Below, piece after piece: positions 35,489-47,000 of a stretch of DNA of 64,000 nucleotides. The stretch is from Bacteroidia bacterium (GTDB lineage Bacteria; Bacteroidota; Bacteroidia; Flavobacteriales; Flavobacteriaceae), in the NCBI GenBank assembly GCA_030427585.1, contig JAUIBW010000010.1, forward strand, positions 95,332 through 159,331. The letters run 5' to 3'. The notes below the pieces were generated by a model. That model had not been told where the DNA came from and did no database searches. It saw only the letters and a list, made by a program, of their open reading frames with translations. Both the position numbers and the translations under genes were made by a program. Each line of letters opens with the position of its first letter. The stretch's first letter is position 1.

Positions 35489-36247
35489 TTAAGAGGTCGA
35501 CATAATGCCTCCATCAATAGTTAAGGCAGAACCTGTTATCCACGAAGAATCTTCTGATGCCAAAAACAATGCTAACTTAGCAATATCTTCTGGTGTACCC
35601 AAACGTTTTAATATGGTAGCATTTTTTACATTATCAACTGCTTGATTTGGGTTTTTAAATACTTTAGCAGAATCCCAGATCAGAGGTGTATCTACGGGCC
35701 CGGGGCAAATAGCGTTAATGCGTATTTCAGGACCATAATCTAATGCTATTTGCTTAACCAATGAGACTAACGCAGCTTTTGAGGCGCAATAGACAGCGTG
35801 GTTTGGGAAACTCTTAAATGCAGCTATTGATGCATTAGCAATAATGATTCCTTTCTCTTTTTTGATATGTGGAATAGCATATTTACATAAATAAAAAAAC
35901 GAATTAAAATTTATATTCAGAGTTTCATGCCAGTCTTCAATACTTATCTCGGTAAGACTTCCTAATCCTAAGATCCCTGCATTACTTACAATACCATTAA
36001 GTTTTCCGTACTTGGTGATTGCCTTAGAAACCAGTTCTTTATTTATTTGAGCGTTTCCTATATTGCCTGCATAAAATATAGCATTTGCAGATATTGACTT
36101 TAGCTCTTTCACAAGTGCATTTCCTCTTTCTATATTTCTACCACTTAACACTAACTTAGCCCCTTCTTTTGCATATAAAATAGCAATAGCTTTTCCCATG
36201 CCACTTGTAGCTCCCGTAATAACAAATACCTGATCTTCTAATTTCAT
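35489..36247 (-). CDS. SDR family oxidoreductase of the sugar locus
   Basis: 252 residues. NAD(P) motif TGATSGMGKAIAI, IVSNAGILG, catalytic Ser in NASIAAF and YCASK, ending in WITGSALTIDGGI. Classical SDR, probably oxidising a sugar or sugar acid, given its place at the end of the aldo/keto reductase-isomerase genes. Its start overlaps the isomerase stop by four bases. Confidence 0.86.
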   Translation of the reverse strand: MKLEDQVFVITGATSGMGKAIAILYAKEGAKLVLSGRNIERGNALVKELKSISANAIFYAGNIGNAQINKELVSKAITKYGKLNGIVSNAGILGLGSLTEISIEDWHETLNINFNSFFYLCKYAIPHIKKEKGIIIANASIAAFKSFPNHAVYCASKAALVSLVKQIALDYGPEIRINAICPGPVDTPLIWDSAKVFKNPNQAVDNVKNATILKRLGTPEDIAKLALFLASEDSSWITGSALTIDGGIMSTS

Positions 36248-37140
36248 TCTAGCACTCTTGCAGTTTTAATTAATAACTCTTTTGTTAATCGAATACCTTT
36301 ATCTTCGTCATCATTAGATCCTTCGTATTCGATACCAATGTAACCAGTATAACCAGCATTTTTTACAATTTGAAGCATTTTGACATAGTCGATATCTGTT
36401 TCGTTCCCTTGCTTGTCAAAATTATTGGACTTGGCACTAACTCCTTTGGCAAAAGGCATCATATCCTTTACTCCTTGATACCTATCATAATCATAAAAAT
36501 TGCCAAAATCTGGTAGTGTACCACAATTTTTTAAGTTAACATTTTTCATAATTTTGGATAACCAATCACCATGTGTAGAATAACTTTGATGGTTTTCGAC
36601 TATTATACTGATAGCGTAGTCTTTAGCAAAATCAGATAACTGAACTAAACTATCCTCTCCTACCTTTGCAATATCAGCTCTACTCCCCTCTCCATGCAGA
36701 TTTACACGAATACAACTACATCCCAAAAACTGTGCTGCTTCTATCCATTTATAATGATTTTCTATTGCTTTTAATCTTGCTTTCTTATCTTGATTACCCA
36801 ATTTACCTTCAGCATCAACCATAATCAAAACATTTTCTACATTAAGATCTGAGGTGCGTTGTTTTAATTCTTTAAGATATTTATGATCTTTAGCTTTATC
36901 TATAAAAAACTGATTGACATATTCTACAGCATGAATATCAAAATCATTTTTAGCTTTCGCAGGAAAATCAAATGTTGAAAGTTTTCCTGAACGTAAACTT
37001 CTATGTAATGACCACTGTGCAAGTGATATTTTAAAAAACAAGGCTTCTTCTTTTACGATGATACCCGATGGAAATGATAATGCTAACCCCATACCTAAAG
37101 CTGTATTTGAAGTTTTTTTTATAAAAGTTCTTCTGTACAT
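36244..37140 (-). CDS. Sugar phosphate isomerase/epimerase-type TIM barrel, exported
   Basis: 298 residues from the chosen ATG at 37140. The N-terminus MYRRTFIKKTSNTALGMGLA is a twin-arginine-like signal; a start 15 codons further up would run into the preceding gene's end. The barrel has AP-endonuclease-2/hydroxypyruvate-isomerase style motifs: IRVNLHGEG, IIVENHQSYSTHG, LPDFGNFYDYDRY and GYIGIEYEGSND (metal ligands Glu, Asp, His, Glu). It should isomerise or epimerise a sugar or keto-acid in the periplasm. Confidence 0.83.
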   Translation of the reverse strand: MYRRTFIKKTSNTALGMGLALSFPSGIIVKEEALFFKISLAQWSLHRSLRSGKLSTFDFPAKAKNDFDIHAVEYVNQFFIDKAKDHKYLKELKQRTSDLNVENVLIMVDAEGKLGNQDKKARLKAIENHYKWIEAAQFLGCSCIRVNLHGEGSRADIAKVGEDSLVQLSDFAKDYAISIIVENHQSYSTHGDWLSKIMKNVNLKNCGTLPDFGNFYDYDRYQGVKDMMPFAKGVSAKSNNFDKQGNETDIDYVKMLQIVKNAGYTGYIGIEYEGSNDDEDKGIRLTKELLIKTARVLE

Positions 37141-37151
37141 ATTCTTATCGA

Positions 37152-38123
37152 TTAACAAGACCAGTTTGTTGGCAAGCGATCCCAACGATGATCTCTAAGT
37201 TTATCTATCCACTTTTGTGAAAGTCCTTGTCCATTGCCTATACGCATATTAGCTTCTACGTTACGTAGTTGACGCATACCAGGAATCATAGTAGTAACTG
37301 CAGGGTGTGCTGCAATAAAACGCAATGCTAATTCTGCTAAGGACATTTTATTCTGAACAAGTTCTTTTAATTTTTCAATACGTTTTATGGTAGGTGGTAA
37401 ATTTTCAGGACCAAAATAAATGTTTCTAAAATCGCCAATATCCCATTTAGATTCTAAAGTAAGTTTTCCGGTAAGAGAGCCTTCATCAAATGGAACACGG
37501 GCTATAACCGCAATATCATTCTTTTCGCAATACGGAAATAATACATCTTCTGGAGATTGATCGAAGATATTATAAATAACTTGTATCGAGTCGATTAACC
37601 CAGACTCTAGTGCTTTCAAGCAATTGGCAGGTTCCCATCGATTTACACTAATCCCAAAAGACTGTACTTTCCCTTCTTGTTTTAGTTTTAGTACCATTTC
37701 TTTCCATTCATCTCGTTCTGCCCAACTATCTTCCCATACATGAAATTGTTGTAAATCAATGGTTTCAACCCCTAAATTCTTCAAGCTCTTTTCTGTATAT
37801 TCTACAATATGACTTGATGGGTATATATCTTCTAAAGTAGATGATTTACTTGGTGGCCATTGATCGATTTTTGGAGGAATTTTTGTTGCTGTATACAGTT
37901 TTTTTCCTGAGTGTCTTTTTAATAATTCTGCTAAAATTTTTTCGCTTCTTCCTTCTGCATATCCCCATGCTGTATCAAAAAAATTACACCCCAATTCAAT
38001 AGCTCTATCTAATGATTTATTAGATATTTTATCATCTGATTCTGACCAGCCTACCATGCCCCACATACCATACCCAACCCGACTTACATTCCAATCTAAC
38101 TTTCCAAATTTTTTATATTTCAT
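37152..38123 (-). CDS. Aldo/keto reductase
   Basis: 323 residues. TIM-barrel family motifs: LGCNFFDTAWGYAEGRSEKI (catalytic Asp and Tyr), YTATKI (Lys), and the DLQQFHVWEDSW His region. NADPH site near the end (IPGMRQLRNVEANM). It reduces or oxidises a sugar carbonyl. It is 11 bp before the isomerase gene, forming AKR-isomerase-SDR. Substrate unknown. Confidence 0.88.
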   Translation of the reverse strand: MKYKKFGKLDWNVSRVGYGMWGMVGWSESDDKISNKSLDRAIELGCNFFDTAWGYAEGRSEKILAELLKRHSGKKLYTATKIPPKIDQWPPSKSSTLEDIYPSSHIVEYTEKSLKNLGVETIDLQQFHVWEDSWAERDEWKEMVLKLKQEGKVQSFGISVNRWEPANCLKALESGLIDSIQVIYNIFDQSPEDVLFPYCEKNDIAVIARVPFDEGSLTGKLTLESKWDIGDFRNIYFGPENLPPTIKRIEKLKELVQNKMSLAELALRFIAAHPAVTTMIPGMRQLRNVEANMRIGNGQGLSQKWIDKLRDHRWDRLPTNWSC

Positions 38124-38387
38124 TTTTATCTATGCTTTTGTAAAATTGTCACTTTTCTGTCCTCAAATTGTCAAAAATCACATTCAAGAGCGTTCCGTTA
38201 TCACCATTAAATTGCCAAAACATAACCCCTCCCAGTTGGTTGTTTTTTTCGCAAATTCTACTTTATACTTTATCGATGTGGTAGTGTCATAAGTTAATAA
38301 ATAAGGTATTTTTCTTAGAGACAAAAAAAGAAAGTCATAAATAACTAACTGTGTATAGATAACAACTCTTTATTAGAAAGAATCTAT

Positions 38388-39251
38388 TTATAAATCAGTC
38401 TTCTTGTATGAATACATCCATTCATAAATGCTGATATCAAAAGGATCATAAGTGCTGTTTCCATTACCTATTCCTGTATTATCATAAGTTCTGGACCAAG
38501 AGTCATGACCGATACCAGAGTATATGGTTATCTTAGCTTTTATTGTTGGGTTTTCTACATTAATTGCATTAACCATTGCAATCGATTTATCATATGAAAT
38601 AATCTTATCTGCATCCCCATGAAATGCCCAAACAGGAATATTCGTAAATTGATTTCCTTTAGATGTATCTCCCCATCCCGCTATAGGCACTATGGCTGCC
38701 ACATATGAATTACTACCTTTTGAAGAAACATAATCATAGCAACCTTTTCCTCCCATACTAAATCCTGTCATGTATATTCGTTTTGTATCTATCTTTAGGT
38801 TATCAATTAAGAAAGTAATAAAACCGTGCAAATTTTCTGCATTCCAAATAGATGGAGATTGAGGTGATACAACAATCATTGGGTGTTTGGGGTTCCATTG
38901 ATTTTTATGTATTAATGACGGAGGGCCATCAAACAAAATAGAATTTAAATCATTTAAATTTACAGCGCTATCTCCTCTTGCTCCACCTCCATGTAAGTGG
39001 ATCAATAAAGGATATTTTTCTGCATTGGCGATATCATATTCAGAAGGAACATATGCATAGAATCCATATTTGGATTTTGTAGATCCTTTTGGATATGCCG
39101 CCTGCACTCCTGACTGAATAGTGCTTAACTCAACAAGATCGTTTGTTTCTCTATTTGTATCTATGACACTATCACTTGAACTACAATTTACAAGCAATTG
39201 AATAGTTAATAAAAACAAATAATCCTTTTTTTTAATAATAGCATGCACCAC
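38388..39251 (-). CDS. Esterase/alpha-beta hydrolase lipoprotein
   Basis: 287 residues. A signal with lipobox LLVNCSSSD. The LIHLHGGGARG oxyanion segment, nucleophile motif TGFSMGGKGCYDY, an acid in AFHGDADKIISY and His in GIGHDSWSR mark a carbohydrate-esterase or polyhydroxyalkanoate-depolymerase-like fold. In this locus, removal of acyl or acetyl groups from a glycan is plausible. Confidence 0.8.
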   Translation of the reverse strand: MVHAIIKKKDYLFLLTIQLLVNCSSSDSVIDTNRETNDLVELSTIQSGVQAAYPKGSTKSKYGFYAYVPSEYDIANAEKYPLLIHLHGGGARGDSAVNLNDLNSILFDGPPSLIHKNQWNPKHPMIVVSPQSPSIWNAENLHGFITFLIDNLKIDTKRIYMTGFSMGGKGCYDYVSSKGSNSYVAAIVPIAGWGDTSKGNQFTNIPVWAFHGDADKIISYDKSIAMVNAINVENPTIKAKITIYSGIGHDSWSRTYDNTGIGNGNSTYDPFDISIYEWMYSYKKTDL

Positions 39252-39276
39252 ACTGATCTATATTATAAAACACATA

Positions 39277-40149
39277 TCATTTTTGAGAAAAGAATGTCTC
39301 AAAACACCCTCTATCTGCCATTGTTACAAAGCATTGAGTATTATTTTTCCCACCAAAAGTGATATTAGTTGGTTTTTTTCCTTTTAGTTGCACTTCTCTT
39401 AGTTCTTCACCTTCAGGAGATAATACTAATACAGTTCCTTTATCATATCTACACACATATAAGTTTCCTTTTGCATCACATCTCATACCATCTAAACCAA
39501 AATCCTCGAATGTCTTAAATATTCTTTTATTAATAGGTTTGCCATTATCTGTTATATCATAGATCCAAATATTTCGTTGTATAGATTCATTAACATACAA
39601 TTTCTTTCCATCAGGACTAACTTCTATACCATTGGTTGTTCCCATATTTTTTTCTACCAAAACAAGCTTTCGATTAGAAGTCATCCATAAATTACCTGTT
39701 CCATTTTTCCAGTTAGGATCACTTGCATACAGGATTCTATTAGGAGAAATAGCAACATCATTTGGTTGGTTCATCGTAGAGTCATGAGCAAAAACAGCAA
39801 CTTCTTTTGATCCTTTTTTTATATATAGTATGTTATGATTTGTATAATCTGCTATATACATATTATCGGATGCATCAAAACGAATTCCGTTACCAATGCT
39901 ACCTGTAGGTAATTTTACAAATAAAGAACTTTCTCCTTTAGGATTAACAATACCTATTGTACCTTCTTCTTTAAAATTAACCGCATATAGATTTCCTTTA
40001 CTATCTACTGCTGGTCCTTCAATACCTTTGGTAAATTCGTGCTCTTTAGTAAAATCTGTACTGTGATCTATAGATTTTTCTTTTTTATTACACGAATTAA
40101 AAACTACTGCTCCAAAAAGCATTACCACGAAAATTATAGTATTTTTCAA
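39277..40149 (-). CDS. SMP-30/gluconolactonase-like beta-propeller lipoprotein
   Basis: 290 residues. Lipobox VVFNSCNKK. Repeated propeller blades: GPAVDSKGNLYAVNF, IRFDASDNMYIADY, GIEVSPDGKKLYVNES and MRCDAKGNLYVCRY, with the family metal-site style (Glu near the start, Asn in GTTNGIEVS, Asp in DGMRCDA). Likely hydrolyses a sugar lactone. It is 4 bp downstream of the GH20 gene. Confidence 0.85.
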   Translation of the reverse strand: MKNTIIFVVMLFGAVVFNSCNKKEKSIDHSTDFTKEHEFTKGIEGPAVDSKGNLYAVNFKEEGTIGIVNPKGESSLFVKLPTGSIGNGIRFDASDNMYIADYTNHNILYIKKGSKEVAVFAHDSTMNQPNDVAISPNRILYASDPNWKNGTGNLWMTSNRKLVLVEKNMGTTNGIEVSPDGKKLYVNESIQRNIWIYDITDNGKPINKRIFKTFEDFGLDGMRCDAKGNLYVCRYDKGTVLVLSPEGEELREVQLKGKKPTNITFGGKNNTQCFVTMADRGCFETFFSQK

Positions 40150-40153
40150 TATA

Positions 40154-42202
40154 TTAAGGTTTTACGTTTCTAATTTCTATATTTGAGATTAGCTCTTTAA
40201 TTGCTGGTATTATTACAAGTTCTGTATCAGCAATTGGTTTGCTAAGAAAATCAATAATAACTATTGATTTTTGATGCTCTGTTTTGTTTATACTTCCTTT
40301 AGTTAATCCATTTTTTAGAATGGATGATAGTTTTGCTAGTTTTGAGGATAAAGGTCCTAATTTTGCTAGTGTTGGGTTATTATTTATTTTGCTAAAATCA
40401 GTATGGTTTCTTATCCATTTGTTGAGTAACGCTATAATTTCCTGTTTATCAATATCTCCTTTAGATTTTAAATATTTATTTACACTTTTATTAAATAGTA
40501 TAGCATCAATGGCATCTGTATTACATGCGTCTACAAATTGCGTAAATGGTGAATATGATTTATACTCAACTCCTCCTTTATTTCTTTGGTATGCTTTTAA
40601 TGGTTCACAAACTCTTGTAAGAGTAATCAATGATTTTAATTCTTGATTATTACTAATGTTCCTTAAAATCACATTTCTATTTCTTATATGAGAAATACCT
40701 AATTCTTCTAATCTGTAATTAACACTTTCTAATCTTTTAAGCATATTATCTGCATCATCAATCTCATTAGATGACCATAATTTTTCTGCAATTGCGGCTG
40801 TTCTAGGCCAAATTCTAGAATCTATAGATACCGGAGTAACTAATTCTCCCCACATTGTTGCTTCTCCTCCTAAGATATTTTTTAGTTGTTCTTCTGTTAA
40901 GCCATGATCTTTTGAAATAGGTTCATTTGCATAATGATGTCTAATAGATTTAAGTAAATCTATATAATACCCTTTGGACAATACCGTTTTATAACCTTGT
41001 TTAGCTGCTTTTAGCATTGCTTCTTTGCCTCTCCAAGAATGTATAACAACATCTTTGGGTAAAGTTGGTTGCAAAATTTCGTCCCATCCCATCATGATTT
41101 TTCCTTGCTCTTTTAATATTTTTTGAATTTTGATATTAAAATAAGCTTGTAATTCATGGTTATCTTTTATTTTATTTTTCTTCTTAAACTCTTGAATTTT
41201 ATCGTTTTCATCCCAATGCTTGCCCTCATTTTCATCACCTCCAATATGGAAATATTTATCAGGAAAAAGCGGAGCTATTTCTGAAAACACATCAGTAATA
41301 ATTTCATAGGTAACTTCTTTTGTAGGATCCAAAGTAGGGTTAAAAATACCTGCATGTATTTCTATTTTATAGATGGTATCTTTACTTGCCATTTCTGGAT
41401 ATGCTACTAACCAAGAAGTGGCATGACCTGGTATATCAAATTCGGGAACAACTCTAATTCCCAAATTAGATGCATACACTACTAATTCTTTTATCTGTTC
41501 GTGGGTATAGTATTGTCTATCCGATGCTAATTGATGAAATTTAGGTCTTGATTTCACCTCTACTCTAAAACCTTGATCTTCGGTTAAATGCCAATGAAAA
41601 ACATTCATTTTTACAGCAGCCATCGCATCTAAGTTATTTTTTAGCACTTCTAGTGGTTCATAATGCCTAGCAACATCTATCATTAAGCCTCTCCAGGGAA
41701 ATCTGGGTGCATCATTAATATCAACTCCATGAAAAAAATATTCGGTTGTAGTATGATCATTAAGCTGTAATAAGGTTTCTAACCCTCTTATTACACCTAT
41801 ATCTGTTGCAGCTGTTAAGCGTATTTGGTCGTTTAATACTAAAAGTTCATAGGATTCGTCTTCATTTAGCTCTAGTTTACCTTCTCTGGTATAATTTATA
41901 ACTAAAGATGGCTCTTTATTTTTAGAAGTAATTGTTGCAAACCCTTCGTCAATAAATACACCTGTTCTACCAGACAATCTTCTTAGAAATTTAGTTGTTG
42001 CGTTAGCTATTTTAGGATTAATATTATCTTTATTTACTGCAATCGTAAAATTTTCATTAACAACAAATTTTTGACCGTTCTCTTTAATTTCTTTTGGCCA
42101 AGGCATTAAATCATATTTCTCTGACAACTCTACTTGTGCATTAGTGTGAAAATATGATGCTATAAAAACAAAAAATAATATAATTTTTTTAACATTTTTC
42201 AT
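40154..42202 (-). CDS. GH20 beta-N-acetylhexosaminidase
   Basis: 682 residues with a signal peptide (FVFIASYFHTNAQ), so periplasmic. Residues ~30-165 are the GH20b-like domain. The barrel starts at WRGLMIDVARHYEPLEVLKN and holds HWHLTEDQGFRVEV, the catalytic Asp323-Glu324 in HIGGDENEGKHWDE, and ATMWGELV with the substrate Trp. It removes terminal GlcNAc or GalNAc from chitin-like or glycoprotein glycans, using the acetamido group of the substrate. The extra ~150 C-terminal residues are of unknown role. Confidence 0.92.
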   Translation of the reverse strand: MKNVKKIILFFVFIASYFHTNAQVELSEKYDLMPWPKEIKENGQKFVVNENFTIAVNKDNINPKIANATTKFLRRLSGRTGVFIDEGFATITSKNKEPSLVINYTREGKLELNEDESYELLVLNDQIRLTAATDIGVIRGLETLLQLNDHTTTEYFFHGVDINDAPRFPWRGLMIDVARHYEPLEVLKNNLDAMAAVKMNVFHWHLTEDQGFRVEVKSRPKFHQLASDRQYYTHEQIKELVVYASNLGIRVVPEFDIPGHATSWLVAYPEMASKDTIYKIEIHAGIFNPTLDPTKEVTYEIITDVFSEIAPLFPDKYFHIGGDENEGKHWDENDKIQEFKKKNKIKDNHELQAYFNIKIQKILKEQGKIMMGWDEILQPTLPKDVVIHSWRGKEAMLKAAKQGYKTVLSKGYYIDLLKSIRHHYANEPISKDHGLTEEQLKNILGGEATMWGELVTPVSIDSRIWPRTAAIAEKLWSSNEIDDADNMLKRLESVNYRLEELGISHIRNRNVILRNISNNQELKSLITLTRVCEPLKAYQRNKGGVEYKSYSPFTQFVDACNTDAIDAILFNKSVNKYLKSKGDIDKQEIIALLNKWIRNHTDFSKINNNPTLAKLGPLSSKLAKLSSILKNGLTKGSINKTEHQKSIVIIDFLSKPIADTELVIIPAIKELISNIEIRNVKP

Positions 42203-42484
42203 AACTAGTATTGCATTTTACTTCAAATTCCTAAGGTTTGATGATTAAATATTGAAAATGATGATCTTTCTATATATTAAAAGCTTTAATTAAAAACATA
42301 AATTACCAGACTAAGCTTGCTATATGCATATCGTAATTTTTTTATATCATTATTTTTATGCAAAATTTGCAATAATCATGACTACAAAAAACACTTTTCT
42401 ATTTTCTGAAAATTAATACTGAAAAATAGCCATTCTTAAAAACTTAATCTGGCATTTATTTATACTTCTATTATAAAATGTAAA

Positions 42485-44050
42485 TTAATTTACATCCCAC
42501 CAAAGAGCTGTAGACATTACATCTGGACCTTGAGCATTAATTGCTTCTTGTACATTAACACTATTAGAGATTAATTCTGTACTAGAATATTGTAATCTTT
42601 TAGGAACGTTACCATTATTAGGTTGGCTTACCCAAAAATTAACATTATCGGTTATTTGTGGTATCATATCTACCCTTCTCACCAATGCCCAACTCTCATA
42701 TCCGTTTGTTAAAGATGCTAACCATCTTTGGTTATAAACCTGATTAAGCTGATCCTGAGCAGTACCACTTAATGTAGCAATGGGTTCGTTTGTTATAAAA
42801 TCACCAGCATCTTGACCTCCCCAGAAATCAATACTAGCTAGTATACCACTTTGGTATAAACTATTAGCATCTCCTCCATATCCTAACAATGCAGCTTCTG
42901 CTTGTAAAAAATAGGATTCTGCAGCTGTTAATATCATTACGGGTACTTGATCTTTAATATCAGAAAAAGACGTTCCTACTATTTTTGGTCCAGGCTTAGA
43001 CATATCTTCCCAGTTTGGAGCAACTCTCACATTAGGCATACCTCCAGCATACCCACCGTTTTCTGCCTCAATTGCAATTTCTGGTAATCTTGGGTCGTTA
43101 TTATCCTGCATAAGATTTACAAGTCTATCTGTTAAAATCCATTTAGAACCTGTAACTCCATTACCTCCGGCACCAGTTCCAAATCCCCAATAAACATCTT
43201 CAAAACCACCATCTAGGTTACCATTAACCAGAGGATCACGAGATCTAATTAATGTAGCCTCATTAGTTTCGTCTATTAATGGATTTAATAAGCAATCTGC
43301 TATAACACCATCAATAAAAGCGCCATCACCATCTGCGGTAAATGCATCTCTACTTCGTAATGCCATACGCAATCGTAATGTATTTGCCAAAATTTTCCAC
43401 TTTTGAGGATCTCCTTCATAGATAAAGTCCCCCCTATCTCCACTAATAGTCGTTGTTGAGTTTCCTATGACATCCATTTGCACTTTTAGATCTTCTAAAA
43501 TGCTTCTATAAATAACTTTTTGAGTATCATATTTTGGAGGGTTCACTTCAAACTCAGGTACTATAACTTCGGTATAAGGGATATTACCAAAGATATCAGT
43601 CATTTTTTGATAAAAAAGAGACATCATAATTTTAGTCGCGGCTTGACCATTGGTATCTTCTAATTCGCCAAATTTAATTAATAAATTACGCAGATTTAAA
43701 CTACTCTTTGTAAATGATTTATCAAACACAGCATTGGTCCAACCTTGATCATTATCATATATATCACCACCAGCCCACCAGCTTCCTGCAACGCTTGTTG
43801 AAAATTGATGAGAAAATTGTGATGAATATAACAAATTACCTCTCCATGCCACAAATCTAGGTTCTGCAAAGGTAAAATATTGCACTCCCCCCATAATGTT
43901 ATCTGCTCCACTTTCTTCGGGCAAATTAGGGTTGGTATTTATTTCTTCAAAGTCTTTAGTACATGAAGACGTTAAGAAACCAAACATTAATACAATAGCA
44001 AAAAATTGTCTTTTAATGTTTGAATAATTTTTATGATTAATGTTTTTCAT
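42485..44050 (-). CDS. SusD/RagB-family glycan-binding lipoprotein
   Basis: 521 residues. Lipobox in FGFLTSSCTKD. The N-terminal NTNPNLPEESGADNIMGGVQ and the TPR-like helices fit the SusD-like_2 type of nutrient-binding lipoproteins. It is the lid for the SusC channel, 21 bp downstream of it in the same unit. The ligand is probably an amino-sugar glycan, judging by the GH20 neighbour. Confidence 0.9.
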   Translation of the reverse strand: MKNINHKNYSNIKRQFFAIVLMFGFLTSSCTKDFEEINTNPNLPEESGADNIMGGVQYFTFAEPRFVAWRGNLLYSSQFSHQFSTSVAGSWWAGGDIYDNDQGWTNAVFDKSFTKSSLNLRNLLIKFGELEDTNGQAATKIMMSLFYQKMTDIFGNIPYTEVIVPEFEVNPPKYDTQKVIYRSILEDLKVQMDVIGNSTTTISGDRGDFIYEGDPQKWKILANTLRLRMALRSRDAFTADGDGAFIDGVIADCLLNPLIDETNEATLIRSRDPLVNGNLDGGFEDVYWGFGTGAGGNGVTGSKWILTDRLVNLMQDNNDPRLPEIAIEAENGGYAGGMPNVRVAPNWEDMSKPGPKIVGTSFSDIKDQVPVMILTAAESYFLQAEAALLGYGGDANSLYQSGILASIDFWGGQDAGDFITNEPIATLSGTAQDQLNQVYNQRWLASLTNGYESWALVRRVDMIPQITDNVNFWVSQPNNGNVPKRLQYSSTELISNSVNVQEAINAQGPDVMSTALWWDVN

Positions 44051-44071
44051 AATATTTTAAATTATTTAGTA

Positions 44072-47000
44072 TTAAAATGACAAGTTTAACTTTACACCAT
44101 GGCTAGAGGTAGAAGGAAAATCATAAATTTCAATTCCTTGGATAGAGGTATTAAAACCGACTTCAGGATCAAAATTTTGTGTATTCTTATGAAGAATTGC
44201 TAAGTTTCTCCCGATATAGCTTATAGACATATTTGCAATCGAAAATCTATCTAAAATACTAGATGGAAAGTTATATGTTAACGATACTTGTCTTAGTTTA
44301 ACGTAACTACCATCAGAAATCCAGTTCTCAGAGATATTACCTAATCTTTGATAGTATGTTGCCGGATCAACCCCTCTAGAGGCAACACTTGGAGATAATG
44401 TACCATCTACAACGGCATCGCTTGGTACCATAATACCATTACCTCCTGTATAAAATTCTCTTCCTTCTAGAGTTCTAATATCGTTACCATTTGTACTTGC
44501 CACAAAATCAGTAAATGAGAACACATCTCCTCCTGATTTAATATCAATCAAAAATCCAAGTTCTATGTTTTTATATGAGAACGAATTATTAATTCCCAGT
44601 AAGAAATCTGGAGTAACATTTCCTATGACTTTGTTTTCTCCTACAACTGGTAAACCATTACTATCATAAATCACACGTCCCTGATCATCCCTAGAAAATG
44701 ATGGTCCAACCAAATCTCCATACACATTCCCTTCGGTGGCAGTTAATTGTATAACATCATTAAATTGTCTTGCTATAATTGCAGTTGGCAGCTCTGGTAC
44801 AAGTTTTTCTATTCTATTTTCATTCTTACTAAAATTAAAAGCTGTATTCCATTCAAAATTTGTCGATTTTATAGGGGTTGCTGTTAAAGCGATCTCTACT
44901 CCCTTATTAGAGACCAAACCTGCATTAATTATTTTGCTCTGCGCTCCTGTGGTAGAAGGCAAAGAGATTGATAATATCTGATTTTTAGTCTCCTTATTAT
45001 AATATGTAACATCTAATCCTAATCGATTATTGAATAGTTTAACATCCATACCCAACTCATATTCTGATGACAATTCGGCTTTTAGATTTTTATTTGGTAT
45101 TACAGTTCCTGGAGCTGCCCCTTCTTCTGCTTGTCCCTGTGTTAAATTAGGATCACCAAAATAAAATAATGTAAGTCCATTATACGGAGCGGAAGACACA
45201 TTATATACTGGAGCCAATCTGTAAGGCTGTGTTGCATTTCCAGTTTTTGCCCAACTAGCTCTAAGTTTTATAAGATTAACCTTATCGCTATCTATACCAA
45301 AAATATCATGCAATAGAAAACTCGTTCCTACAGAAGGGTAAAAAAATGAAAAACTATCTACTGGTAATGTAGAACTCCAATCATTTCTCCCTGTTACCTC
45401 TACAAATGCAAAATCATTAAATCCAAATTGCACCGAACCAAATAATGATTGTGATTTAAGATTACTTAATCTCGTACTAGCCCCTTTGGTTCCAAAATTA
45501 TTTACTGAAAAAAGAGAAGGATCTAATAAATCTGATGCTTGTACCGTTGTAGATTTTGCTATGTTTTCAAAACCACTATATCCTACAGTTGAGTTTACAG
45601 ATATTTTTTCTGTTAAATACCCATTATATGATAATAAGAAATCATAATTTGATGTGGTAGTTTGCTGTGTGATTTCTACTAATTGCCCTGAAGGTGCATT
45701 ATCAAAAACTCCTCGACCTTTAAATATAGAAGCCGCATAATTACTTTGATCCTGAGAATACCTAGCAGTAGCAGATAAATCATCTGTAAGTTTATATGTT
45801 GCACTTATTAATCCTGTATACCTGTTTTTGGTATCTTCATTCAACTTAGTATTAATTGCATAATATGGGTTCATTGTAAATGAAGATCCTCCAAAATTAT
45901 TTGGCGTACCATCGGGATTAATATAATTGGCTTCTAAATCTGCATTAGAAATATTTCTAGGTTTTAAGATCAAACTTCGAACGGTATTTGCCTGTCCATC
46001 TGTTATATCGGCTCTATTAATTGCAGTATTTTTTACATACGCAATTTTGGCTTGTACTTTTAATTTATCTGTCACATTAGTATTTGTATTTAACGACAAA
46101 GATTGACGTTTATAATCACTACCTGATAAAACAGGCTGATTAAATAAATTAGAATAAGACAATCTATAATCTATAACATCGGACCCTCCTGATAAGCCTA
46201 CAGAATTTATCATGGTCAAACCTGTTCCGTAAAAATCTTTAAAATCACCAGGATTACCACTGTAGGTAGCTGTACCTACGCCGTCAAATCGTGTTTGCTG
46301 ACTACCGTCTAGTGCAGGCCCCCAACTACCGGGCCTGGTAATATCATAAACCAACTGTCCTGTAGCTGTATCAAAACGACCTTGCCCATAACTATTCTGT
46401 AGTTTAGGAGCAATCAATACATTATCAAAAGTCACCGAAGAAGATAGATCAACCCTAACTCTACCGGCTTTACCTTTCTTTGTTGTAATTACAATAACTC
46501 CTGGAGCGCCTCTATATCCATAAAGTGCAGTTGCATTCCCTCCTTTTAAAATATTGATACTTTCTACATCATCAGAATTTATATCGGATGATGCATTTCC
46601 ATAATCCAGGCCTCCTGCAAAGCTTCCTTCTCCCAAACTGCCTCCATCCAAAATAACACCATCTACAACAATCAACGCCGAGTTTTGTCCTGGCACTAAT
46701 GAGGTAACACCCCTAACGGTAACCGATGCAGATCCTCCTATACCAGTCCCATTTTGATTAACCTGGACTCCAGTTACTCTACCTGCAAGATTATTAACTA
46801 CATTAACATTTCTAACTTTTGTTAATTCTTCACCTTCTACAGTTTGTATTGAGTATCCTAATTTTTTAGCCTCTCTTTTAATTCCTAATGCAGTTACTAC
46901 TACTTCTTCTAAACTTGAAGTGTCATCTTCCATAACGACATCAATCGTTGATGAATCTCCTACCGCAATTGAAACTGTTTTCATTCCTATAAATGAAAAA

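Noticed and set aside
37141..37185. Longer start of the Tat-type sugar isomerase
   Set aside because: It would overlap the end of the aldo/keto reductase gene and put 15 residues before the twin-arginine signal.
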